Assembly: GCA_027310565.1 (NCBI GenBank)
Contig: DAIDAP010000001.1
Coordinates: 124,001 to 188,000, forward strand
Source: Chloroflexota bacterium
Lineage (GTDB): Bacteria; Chloroflexota; Limnocylindria; P2-11E
Reading direction: 5' to 3'
Length of the DNA: 64,000 nucleotides
The notes beneath the pieces were generated by a model, which was given only the letters and a program-made list of their open reading frames with translations, did not search any database and was not told the DNA's origin. Numbering within the stretch: the first letter of the stretch is position 1; each line of letters starts with the position of its first letter. Both the position numbers and the translations under genes were made by a program. Shown here piece after piece: positions 42,260 to 50,266 of the stretch.

Positions 42260-43920
42260 AGGTCTATCAGGGCATCGCCGAGGTCCTCGCGCGCGAGGGC
42301 GTCGAGGCCGTGTTCGCGGTCATGGGCGACGCGAACATGCGCTGGCTCGTCGAGCTCGGGCGCTTCTCGCAGGTCCGCGTGTACTACGCGCGCCACGAGA
42401 ACTCCGCGGTCGCGATGGCAGACGGCTACGCCCGCGCGACGGGGAGGTTGGGTGTCTGCACGGTCACCTCCGGACCCGGGCTCGCGCTGACTGCGGATTC
42501 GCTCGTGACCGCGCGGAATCACGGGAGTCCCGTGCTGCTCATCGCGGGTGACACGCCCGTGGGAATGGGCCAGCACATCCAGGAACTCGACCAGCGCCGT
42601 TTCGCCCACGCGCTCGACATCGAGTCCGTCGACGTGACGAGCCCCGACGCGGCGATCGACGAACTCGAGCTCGCGCTTTCGATCGCCGTGTCCCGGGCGG
42701 TGCCTGTCGTGGTCAACGTCCCCACCGACTTGCAGGATGCCGAGCAGCGCTGGGAGGTCGATCCCGTCCCGATGCGCGAGCGCATGCCGGCGCGGCTCGA
42801 TCCCATTCCCGGCCCGGCGTCAGTCGCGGCCGTCGCCGAGCTGCTGGCGACCGCCGAGCGCCCCATCATCATCGCGGGCCGCGGCGCCACCGGCGCCCGG
42901 GCGGAGATCGATCGCGTCGCCGGACACGCGGGCGCACTCGTCGCGACGACGCTGCTGGCCAAGGGCTTCTTCGTGGACGACCCCTTCGAGCTGGGCATCG
43001 CCGGACTGTTCAGCCACGATCGCGCGCAGGAGCTCTTCGCGCAGGCGGACCTCGTGCTCGCCGTCGGCGCGACGCTGAACCATTACACCACCGAGAGCGG
43101 CGTGCTCTTCCCGGCGGCGACGCTCGTGCAGATCGACATTCGCCCGTTCGCCGCACGTCCGGGAGCGCGGCCCGCGCAGCACTATCTTCAGGGGGATGCC
43201 CGGTCGACGATGGCGGCCATCGCCGACGCGCTCGAGCGCTCTGTGCCCGGCCGCGAGGGTCTGCGGACCGACGCGATGGCAGCGTCCCTGCGTGAGATGC
43301 GCGAGCATGCCCTGCGCGTCGACGACGAGGCCTCGCGCGGCGGGCTCGATCCGCGTTCCGCGATGCGGGCGGTTGACGCGCTCTTGGGCGGTGACGCGCT
43401 CTTCACGGTCGGCATGGGCCACTTCTGGTGGTTCGCGATCAACTACCTGCGCGGGGGCGTCGAACGATCCTTCCTCTTCAGTCACGACTTCGGGTCCATC
43501 GGTCAGGCTCTGCCGATCGCGATCGGCGCGGCGGTCGGGCGGCCCGGTACGCGCGTCGTCGCTGTCGAGGGCGACGCGAGCGTGCTCATGTGCGTCCAGG
43601 AGCTCGACACCGCGTCGCGATATGGCATCCCGGTGTGGGTTGTCGTGATGGACGACGGCGGCGTCGCGGCCGAGTACCACCACCTCCGGGCCGTCGGGAT
43701 GGATCCAAGCGATGCCGTCCTGCGTCGGCCGGATCTTGCCGCCGTGGCGCGCGGGTTCGGCGCGGTGGGCGTCCAGGTCGACAGCCTGGACGAGCTGCGT
43801 TTCGCCCTCGCCGACCGGGCGCCCGGTCCACACCTGCTTGACGTCCGTATCACGCGAGAAGTCATCGCGGAGCCCTATCGGAAGCTCTGGTATCCCGAAG
43901 GTGCACCGAACACTGGTTAG
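42256..43920 (+). CDS. Thiamine-diphosphate enzyme, copy 2
   Basis: 554 residues, three-domain ThDP enzyme. The activating Glu is in YYARHENSAVAMADGYARAT; SGPGLALTADSLVTARNHGS is the PYR domain core; the metal/diphosphate loop is VEGDASVLMCVQELDTASRY followed by VVMDDGGVAAEYHH. It is only distantly like copy 1 at 34094. The group includes acetolactate synthase, glyoxylate carboligase and benzoylformate decarboxylase; which is unknown. Ends 2 bases before operator 3. Confidence 0.85.
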   Translation: MKVYQGIAEVLAREGVEAVFAVMGDANMRWLVELGRFSQVRVYYARHENSAVAMADGYARATGRLGVCTVTSGPGLALTADSLVTARNHGSPVLLIAGDTPVGMGQHIQELDQRRFAHALDIESVDVTSPDAAIDELELALSIAVSRAVPVVVNVPTDLQDAEQRWEVDPVPMRERMPARLDPIPGPASVAAVAELLATAERPIIIAGRGATGARAEIDRVAGHAGALVATTLLAKGFFVDDPFELGIAGLFSHDRAQELFAQADLVLAVGATLNHYTTESGVLFPAATLVQIDIRPFAARPGARPAQHYLQGDARSTMAAIADALERSVPGREGLRTDAMAASLREMREHALRVDDEASRGGLDPRSAMRAVDALLGGDALFTVGMGHFWWFAINYLRGGVERSFLFSHDFGSIGQALPIAIGAAVGRPGTRVVAVEGDASVLMCVQELDTASRYGIPVWVVVMDDGGVAAEYHHLRAVGMDPSDAVLRRPDLAAVARGFGAVGVQVDSLDELRFALADRAPGPHLLDVRITREVIAEPYRKLWYPEGAPNTG

Positions 43921-43922
43921 AC

Positions 43923-43942
43923 GGATACAAGCGTATACAATC
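43923..43942. promoter_or_regulatory. GntR operator 3 (SBP-UbiD operon)
   Basis: GGATACAAGCGTATACAATC again, with TACAAT at 43936-43941 usable as the -10 for the binding-protein/UbiD operon that starts at 44014. Located directly after the ThDP copy 2 stop. Confidence 0.75.
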
Positions 43943-44013
43943 GCCGGGCCACGCCGGTTGCCGCGTCGCGGGGATGAGCGGGAGCACCGGCGGCCACATG
44001 GGAGGGTCGCGTC

Positions 44014-45546
44014 ATGAGACTCCGGTTCGTCACCTTCGCGCTCACATTCCTCGTTGCGGCTTCCGCGTGCGCGCCCGCGTCGACGACGGGCGGCGGGACG
44101 TCCGGCGCGCCGGCGGCCTCGCAGACGCCGAAGATGGGCGGAACGCTCACGGTCGGCACATCGCAGGACGTGCTCACTCTCGATCTGCCCAACTACCGGA
44201 GCACGCAGGACCTCCTCGTCGGAGGCCTCATCTTCGACACCCTCGTCGGCTACGACAACGGGAAGTTCACGCCGCAGCTCGCGACTTCGTGGAAGCAGAC
44301 CGACGACCAGACCTACACATTCACGTTGCGCCAGGGCGCGAAGTTCACGGACGGAACGCCGCTCGACGCCGCCGCGGTGAAGACCTGGTTCGAGCGAGCG
44401 AAGACGCAGCTCAAGGCGCAGCGCTTCTACGGCGACATCGACACCATCACGACGAGTGGCAACGACATCACATTCAAGCTGAAGCGCACGTTCACGCCGT
44501 TCATGGGAAACCTCGCGTTCGCCGTCGGCGGCATCCAGAGCCCGGCCTCGATCCAGAAGTACGGCCAGGACATCGTGCGCAACCCCGTCGGCACCGGGCC
44601 GTACAAGCTCACCTCCTGGGTCCAGGGCGACAAGATGGTCCTTGAGCGCAACCCCGACTACTGGGGGCCGAAGCCGAACATTGATCAGATCGTCGTGAAG
44701 TACGTCGCCGACGAGAGCACGCGCATGGCGAGCCTCCAGTCCGGCGAGCTCGACGTCATCCAGAACGCGCCGCCGGCGCGCGCGTCGGAGATCAAGTCGA
44801 GCAAAGACATGCAGCTCATCACGCTTCCGTACGCGCAAAGCTTCTGGCTCGGATTCGTGGCCACGAACCAGTACCTGAAGGACCCGCGCGTCCGTCAGGC
44901 GATCGCGATGATGGTGGATCGCGAGGTCCTGGTGAAGGACGTCACCGAGGGTATCGCGCGCACGGCGACCGGGTTCATCCCGCCCGAGCTCGAGCCCGCG
45001 ACGGTGAAGCCGGTCACCGGCGACGCGACGAAGGCGAAGCAGCTGCTCGCCGACGCCGGCTACCCGAACGGTTTCACAATCGATCTCTGGACGCCGAATG
45101 GGACGTACCTCAAAGACAAGGAGATAGCGCAGGCCGTGCAGGCGCCGCTGAAGTCGATCGGTGTCACCGCGAACATCAAGGTCCTCGCCTATGCGGCCTA
45201 CGCGGACGGGATGGCACGCCGCGAGGCGGGCCTCTTCGTCCTCGGCTGGGCGCATACCCCGTCGCCCGACTCGTTCTATCGCGGCGTGTTCTATAGCACG
45301 AGCGCGTCGAACTGGTCGGGGTACAAGAACCCGAACGTCGACAAGCTCATCGATCAAGCCGTCGCGCAATCGTCCTACGAGGCGGCGGCGAGAATCTGGC
45401 AGCAGATCGACCAGATGCTGGTTGACGACGGGGCGGGCGCGCCGATCTACTGGTCGACCCTCATCTACGCCGCGCGCAAGAGCGTGCACGGCTTCGTCCC
45501 CACGCCGTTCGGCGAGTGGGACCTGTCGAACGCCTGGGTGGAATAG
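44014..45546 (+). CDS. Peptide-type ABC substrate-binding lipoprotein 1
   Basis: 510 residues, cluster C (DppA/OppA) binding protein. Lipobox AASAC (Cys at about 19), Gly/Ser/Thr linker, then GGTLTVGTSQDVLTLDLPNY-like start, family tag NPVGTGPYKLTSWVQGDK and ERNPDYWGPKPNIDQIVVKY, EGIARTATGFIPPELE. It presents the ligand to DppBC. It is a close paralogue of the protein at 47155, and the two flank the UbiD pair. Confidence 0.9.
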   Translation: MRLRFVTFALTFLVAASACAPASTTGGGTSGAPAASQTPKMGGTLTVGTSQDVLTLDLPNYRSTQDLLVGGLIFDTLVGYDNGKFTPQLATSWKQTDDQTYTFTLRQGAKFTDGTPLDAAAVKTWFERAKTQLKAQRFYGDIDTITTSGNDITFKLKRTFTPFMGNLAFAVGGIQSPASIQKYGQDIVRNPVGTGPYKLTSWVQGDKMVLERNPDYWGPKPNIDQIVVKYVADESTRMASLQSGELDVIQNAPPARASEIKSSKDMQLITLPYAQSFWLGFVATNQYLKDPRVRQAIAMMVDREVLVKDVTEGIARTATGFIPPELEPATVKPVTGDATKAKQLLADAGYPNGFTIDLWTPNGTYLKDKEIAQAVQAPLKSIGVTANIKVLAYAAYADGMARREAGLFVLGWAHTPSPDSFYRGVFYSTSASNWSGYKNPNVDKLIDQAVAQSSYEAAARIWQQIDQMLVDDGAGAPIYWSTLIYAARKSVHGFVPTPFGEWDLSNAWVE

Positions 45547-45556
45547 GAGCAGGGTC

Positions 45557-46957
45557 ATGCCGAAGGATCTGCGCACCTACCTCGCGGACCTCGAGCGCGA
45601 GCTCCCGGAGGAGTTCGTCCGCGTCGAGCGCGAGATCAGTGCCGAGTTCGAGGTGACCGCGGTGCTCCAGCACCTCGACGATGCCGGACGCTTCCCGGCC
45701 GTCCTCTTCGAGAACGTGCGCGACCTCAGCGGGAGGCCTGGGCACCGAGCGCTCATGAATGTCGTCGCGAGCCGGCGGCGCATCGCGCTCGCGGTCGGGC
45801 TCCGGCCCGATCAGTACCGGACCGAAGTGACGCATCGCATCGCGAGTGCGGGTAACGAGCCGCGGCCCACCGTGACCGTCCCGCGCTCCGACGCGCCCGT
45901 GAAGGAGTTCGTATTCATCGGGAAGGACGTGGACCTCCGGAACTTTCCGATCATCCGGCAGCACGAGATGGACGGCGGTCCCTTCTTCACGATGAACATG
46001 ATCAACGTCGATCCAGAGACCGGGACCTACAACGGTGCGTTCCAACGGCTCATGTATCGCTCACCGAACGAGACCGGAACGTGTATGGCACCCTTCGACA
46101 CGTACGCGATCTATAAGCGCTACCAGGCGATGGGGAAGGCTTGCCCGATCGCCTACGTCATGGGTCATCACCCCGCCTTCGAGCTCGCGATGGGGATGCG
46201 CCTGCCGTTCACGACGAGCGAGTACGAGGTCGCGTCGAACCTCATGGGCGAGCCCCTCAGGCTCGTTGAGTCGGAGACATTCGCCGACAAGCTTCTCGTG
46301 CCCGCGGACGCCGAGATGGTCATCGAGGGCTACATGCCGCCCGACGTGATGAAGGCCGAAGGCCCGTTCGGCGAGTGGTCGGGCTACTACAGCGGGCAGC
46401 GCCAGGGCGAGATCGTGAAGGTGACTGCGATCACGCATCGAGCCGACCCGATCCTGCGCACGATCTTCGCCGGACATCGCGAACACACTAGCCTCGGCGG
46501 TTGGGAGGGTGAGATCTTCCGGCGCGCCTCCCAGGCCGTCCCGGGCGTGCGCGCGGTCAGCGTGGCGCCGTCCGGCGTCGGAATGCACGTCTACATCTCA
46601 CTGAAGAAGCGCGTCGACGGCGATCCGAAGGCAGCGGCACTTGCTGCCGCGAGCGTCGGCTTCGCGAAGCTCATTATCGTGGTTGACGACGACATCGACG
46701 TCTTTCAGGAAGAGCAGGTCTGGTGGGCCGTCGCCGTGCGCTTCCAGGCCCACGACATCGACGTCATCCGCGGCGTCAAGGGGTCGATCATCGATCCCTC
46801 GAACATCCACCCGACGGCGCACAGCCTGGCGATCATCGACGCGACTGAGGCAAAGTCACGGCCGTTCCCGACGCGGCTGCGTGTGCCCGAGAAGGTCCTG
46901 CAGCGCATCAAACTCGAGGACTACGTACCGGGCCGCGACCGCGTGAAGGTCTCGTAG
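45557..46957 (+). CDS. UbiD-family decarboxylase
   Basis: 466 residues. Prenylated-FMN-dependent non-oxidative (de)carboxylase, the family of UbiD, Fdc1 and hydroxybenzoate or heteroaromatic decarboxylases. Visible: a substrate/prFMN segment TMNMINVDPETGTYNGAFQR, CPIAYVMGHHPAFELAMG, the acid-pair motif EGPFGEWSGYYSGQRQGE with the two Glu of the active site, and ILRTIFAGHREHTSLGGWEG. Ribosome site AGGAGCAGGG. Needs prFMN from UbiX, which is not in the window. A 57-residue zinc-ribbon gene follows 9 bases later. Confidence 0.92.
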   Translation: MPKDLRTYLADLERELPEEFVRVEREISAEFEVTAVLQHLDDAGRFPAVLFENVRDLSGRPGHRALMNVVASRRRIALAVGLRPDQYRTEVTHRIASAGNEPRPTVTVPRSDAPVKEFVFIGKDVDLRNFPIIRQHEMDGGPFFTMNMINVDPETGTYNGAFQRLMYRSPNETGTCMAPFDTYAIYKRYQAMGKACPIAYVMGHHPAFELAMGMRLPFTTSEYEVASNLMGEPLRLVESETFADKLLVPADAEMVIEGYMPPDVMKAEGPFGEWSGYYSGQRQGEIVKVTAITHRADPILRTIFAGHREHTSLGGWEGEIFRRASQAVPGVRAVSVAPSGVGMHVYISLKKRVDGDPKAAALAAASVGFAKLIIVVDDDIDVFQEEQVWWAVAVRFQAHDIDVIRGVKGSIIDPSNIHPTAHSLAIIDATEAKSRPFPTRLRVPEKVLQRIKLEDYVPGRDRVKVS

Positions 46958-46966
46958 GAGGGCGCG

Positions 46967-47140
46967 ATGTCAGCCATCCACTGGCTCACCTGCCCGAAAT
47001 GTGCGTACCGCTTCTACATCCTCGAGGAGCACGCGGGATTCGGATATCTGTGGTTCTGCCCGTCGTGCCAGCACGAGTTTCGGGAGGCCGAACAGCGAGC
47101 GGCGCGAACACCACGGGCATCGACCACCGCAAGTATGTAG
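46967..47140 (+). CDS. Small zinc-ribbon protein, candidate UbiD accessory subunit (BsdD/VdcD-like)
   Basis: 57 residues: MSAIHWLTCPKCAYRFYILE then a Trp/Phe-rich middle and WFCPSCQHEFREAEQRA. Two CxxC pairs (Cys9/12 and Cys31/34) form a zinc ribbon. The third, small subunit of several hydroxyarylic-acid decarboxylases (BsdD/VdcD) is likewise a short two-CxxC protein, and this gene sits directly behind UbiD. Homology is suggested by layout, not shown. It is too short for common length cutoffs and easy to miss. Confidence 0.65.
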   Translation: MSAIHWLTCPKCAYRFYILEEHAGFGYLWFCPSCQHEFREAEQRAARTPRASTTASM

Positions 47141-47154
47141 GGAGGACATCAGCC

Positions 47155-48708
47155 ATGCGCTCCGCGTCACGCGTCGGATCCGGCGGGCGAACCATTGCCC
47201 TCGCGCTCACCTTCCTCCTCGCGGCCTGCAGCGGCGCGCCGTCGACGGCGTCGAACGCTCCATCCGCCGCGGCTTCGTCCTCCGCGAAGGCCGGCGGCAC
47301 GCTCACGATCGGAACCTCCACCGACGTCCTGACGCTCGACATGGCGAACTACCGCAGCGGTCAGGACTGGCTCGTCGGCTCCCTCATCTTCGACACACTT
47401 GTCGCCTTCGGCTCCGATGGCCAGCCAAACCCCTCGCTCGCTGAGTCCTGGAAGCAGATTGACCCGACGACCTACCAGTTCACGCTGCGCAGCGGTGTGA
47501 AATTCCAGGACGGTACGCCCCTCAACGCCGCCGCGGTGAAGGCGCAACTCGAGCGCGCCGCGCAGGGCAACTTTGGCAAGAGCTACTACTTCATGATCGA
47601 CAAGATAACGCCGACGGACGACACGCATCTCACGATCAACTTGAAGCAGCCATACGCGCCGTTCCTCAACAACCTCGCGATCGTCACCGCGGGCATCGAG
47701 AGCCCGGCATCGGTCCAGAAGTACGGCGACAACGTGGGCCGCAACCCGTCAGGCACCGGTCCGTTCAAGTTGACGAACTGGGTCCCCGGCGAGTCGATGA
47801 CGCTCGAGCGCAATCCCGACTATTGGGGCACGAAACCGAAGCTCGACAAGATCGTAATCAAATTCATTGCCGACGAGAGCACGCGCATGGCGGCGCTGGA
47901 CGCGGGAGAGATCGACGTCGTCCAGAACCCGCCGCCGGATCGCGCGAAGGATCTGCGCAGCAGCACGAAACTGCAGCTCATCAACGGGCCGTACGCGCAG
48001 ACGATCTGGCTCGGGTTCAACTCGAGCAATCCGATCCTGTCGAAGCTGCCGGTGCGACAGGCGATCATGGCCGCGGCCGATCCGAAGCCGCTCGTCTCCG
48101 ACGTGACCGAGGGCATCGCCAGGCAGGCGACGGGTTTCATCCCGCCGGAGGTCATGAAGGACACCGTCACGCGCCCGGCGATCGACACGGCGAAGGCGAA
48201 GCAGCTGTTGGCGTCGGCGGGCTATCCCAACGGGTTCACCATCGACCTCTGGGTCACGACGGGCCGCTACCTGCGCGACAAGGAGATCGCGCAGGCGTTG
48301 CAGGCGCCGCTCAAGGCCATAGGCGTCAACGTGAACATTAAGGCGATGGACTATGCGGCGTTCTCGTCAGGCATGGGCCGGCGCGAGGCGGGTCTGTTCA
48401 TCCTCGGCTGGGGCAGCACGAGGAACCCCGACACCATGCTGCGCGCGAACTTCTACTCGAAGAGCGCGTCGAACTGGTCCGCCTACCAGAACCCGAAAGC
48501 GGACGAGCTGCTCGACGGCGCCGTGAACCAGTCGTCGTACGACGCGGCGACGAAGATGTGGGCACAACTCGACCAGTTCCTCATTGACGATGCGGCAGGC
48601 GTACCGATCTACTGGTCCAGCGCCCTCTACGCCGCGAAGAAGTCCGTCCAGAACTTCGTGCAGACCCCGCTCGGTCTCTTCGACCTGAACAACACGACGG
48701 TGCAGTGA
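47155..48708 (+). CDS. Peptide-type ABC substrate-binding lipoprotein 2
   Basis: 517 residues, lipobox LLAAC (Cys at about 25), Ser/Ala linker, then GGTLTIGTSTDVLTLDMANY. It mirrors binding protein 1 nearly segment for segment (NPSGTGPFKLTNWVPGES, TLERNPDYWGTKPKLDKIVI, EGIARQATGFIPPEVMKD). The duplication with divergence suggests two related ligands for one permease. The stop overlaps the GTG start of the FAD gene. Confidence 0.9.
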   Translation: MRSASRVGSGGRTIALALTFLLAACSGAPSTASNAPSAAASSSAKAGGTLTIGTSTDVLTLDMANYRSGQDWLVGSLIFDTLVAFGSDGQPNPSLAESWKQIDPTTYQFTLRSGVKFQDGTPLNAAAVKAQLERAAQGNFGKSYYFMIDKITPTDDTHLTINLKQPYAPFLNNLAIVTAGIESPASVQKYGDNVGRNPSGTGPFKLTNWVPGESMTLERNPDYWGTKPKLDKIVIKFIADESTRMAALDAGEIDVVQNPPPDRAKDLRSSTKLQLINGPYAQTIWLGFNSSNPILSKLPVRQAIMAAADPKPLVSDVTEGIARQATGFIPPEVMKDTVTRPAIDTAKAKQLLASAGYPNGFTIDLWVTTGRYLRDKEIAQALQAPLKAIGVNVNIKAMDYAAFSSGMGRREAGLFILGWGSTRNPDTMLRANFYSKSASNWSAYQNPKADELLDGAVNQSSYDAATKMWAQLDQFLIDDAAGVPIYWSSALYAAKKSVQNFVQTPLGLFDLNNTTVQ

Positions 48709-49847
48709 CCCGATACGTCGCCGAGCGCCTCTCGGGGGCGAAGATCGCGATCATCGGGGGCGGCGCCATCGGCGCCGCCCTCGCGTATCGCCTCGCGCAG
48801 GCGGGCGCGTCGGTCACGCTCGTCGAGCGGGCATATCCGGGCTCCGGAACGACGGGGCGATCGTTTGCCTGGATCAATGGCTTCCGCAAGTTCCCTCGCG
48901 AATACCACCAGCTGAATGCGCGCGGCATCCGCGAGCACACGAGCCTTCGGGACGAGCTCGGCGGTGATTGGCTGCACACGGACGGCGGTCTCTTCTGGAT
49001 CACCGACGACGATGCCGACGCGGTCGCCGCGCTCCATCAGTCGGTGCGGCAGATGCGCGACTGGGGGTATCGGGTCGACCGCGTCGCGCCCGACGTCGTC
49101 GTCCACGAACTCGAGCCGGACCTCACGATCGGCGCGGAGCAGGTGAGCGAGATCTATGTGTGCCCGAACGAGGGTTGGATAGAGACCGTCCGCATGGCGC
49201 AAGCGCTCATCCGCGCCGCAATGGAGCGGTACGGTGCGCGCGTCGTGCGCTCGTCGGTCGCCTCGCTCCCGCGCTCGGGCGCTGGCGTCGGAGGCGTGGG
49301 GTTGGCCGACGGCACCGAGATCGCCGCCGACGTCGTGGTGAACGCCTCCGGACCGGAGGCGGCGAGCGTCGCCGCTCTGGCCGGCGTCGCGCTACCGGTG
49401 CGGCGGCAGCCGGGCGTGCTATTCGTGACCGAGCCGGCGCCCGTGAGCCTCAGACACGTCGTGCGCTCGCCCGGCTGCAACCTCCGGCCCGACGGTGGCG
49501 GGCGCGTGATGATCCAGCGCGAGGCGTTCGACACGCGCCTCACGGATCCCCCCGATCGGCTCGTGGCCGAGGCACTCGCGTCGGAGGCGCTCGACCACGC
49601 GTCACGCCTCGCCAAGGGCCTCGCGGGAATCCGCGTCGAGGCGGTGCGCGTCGGGGTCCGTCCGATGCCCCGCGATGGCCATCCGATCGTCGGGTTCGAG
49701 CCGCGCGTGCCGGGGCTCTACGAGATCCTGACTCATAGCGGGATCACGCTGTGCGCCGTGCTCGCGCGCCTCGTCACCGAGGAGCTCTGCGGCGGATCCG
49801 TGCCGGAGCTCGAGCCCTACCGCCCGGAGCGGTTCGTCGTCGGATAG
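48705..49847 (+). CDS. FAD-dependent oxidoreductase, DAO family, copy 2
   Basis: 380 residues, GTG start. Dinucleotide fold KIAIIGGGAIGAALAYRLAQ, FAD region GSGTTGRSFAWINGFRKFPR, and C-terminal GLYEILTHSGITLCAVLARL with VRVGVRPMPRDGHPIVG. Glycine/D-amino-acid oxidase type. It differs from copy 1 at 35685. Last gene of the SBP-UbiD operon and last before the right edge of island 2. Confidence 0.85.
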   Translation: MTRYVAERLSGAKIAIIGGGAIGAALAYRLAQAGASVTLVERAYPGSGTTGRSFAWINGFRKFPREYHQLNARGIREHTSLRDELGGDWLHTDGGLFWITDDDADAVAALHQSVRQMRDWGYRVDRVAPDVVVHELEPDLTIGAEQVSEIYVCPNEGWIETVRMAQALIRAAMERYGARVVRSSVASLPRSGAGVGGVGLADGTEIAADVVVNASGPEAASVAALAGVALPVRRQPGVLFVTEPAPVSLRHVVRSPGCNLRPDGGGRVMIQREAFDTRLTDPPDRLVAEALASEALDHASRLAKGLAGIRVEAVRVGVRPMPRDGHPIVGFEPRVPGLYEILTHSGITLCAVLARLVTEELCGGSVPELEPYRPERFVVG

Positions 49848-49973
49848 CGCGCTCCGCAGCGTGGCGCGAGATAAGAATCGATGTACACAGCGGGCAATCA
49901 GCCCGTGCATTCCTACGCGCGCCCGGCTCTGCCAAACGCACCGAGCTGAAGTCCGCTTGCGCCCTTCAGGGCT

Positions 49974-50246
49974 CAGCGAGCCGCCGACGATGGCGCGGTC
50001 GATGCCGAGCGCGTCGAGGAAGCCCGCGAGATCGTTCGCGAGGTCCGCCGCCGTCCACGGCCCCGGTGGCGACGACGACCGGCCGGTCCCGCGGCGGTCG
50101 TAGGCGAGGACGCGGTAGCGCTGCGAGAAGACCGGCGCCTGCGCGAAGAGCCACGGGGTGTGGTCGTGGGCCTGGAGCACGAGCGGTGTGCCCTCGCCGA
50201 CCGACTCGTAGTACAGCTCGACGCCCCTCGCCGTGACGCGCGGCAT
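49974..50246 (-). pseudogene. N-terminal piece of the alpha/beta-hydrolase cut by island 2
   Basis: 91 codons from ATG 50246: LYYESVGEGTPLVLQAHDHT, YRVLAYDRRGTGRSSSPPG, then DALGIDRAIVGGSL, where the nucleophile elbow (G-x-S-x-G) should follow. After 49974 the frame runs into island sequence (SPEGRKRTSAR) and loses resemblance. The missing end is at 29351-29462. It is transcribed away from the M19 dipeptidase gene, 20 bases apart. Confidence 0.7.
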
Positions 50247-50266
50247 CGGCGCATCATGGCACGGTC

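Larger units (their letters stand above)
29463..49973. mobile_element. 20.5-kb catabolic island inserted in an alpha/beta-hydrolase gene
   Basis: Defined by the two pieces of one hydrolase gene on either side, colinear and on the same strand. Inside, every gene is catabolic, transport or regulatory and is served by a shared operator; no integrase, transposase or tRNA was found. About 140 residues of the hydrolase are absent from both sides, so insertion came with a deletion. No convincing terminal inverted repeats or target duplication are seen. Edges are accurate to about 10 bases at best. Confidence 0.65.

Noticed and set aside
42820..45576. 918-residue minus-strand open frame
   Set aside because: Lies antisense to the second ThDP enzyme and the first binding protein, both with clear motifs; the long frame has none.
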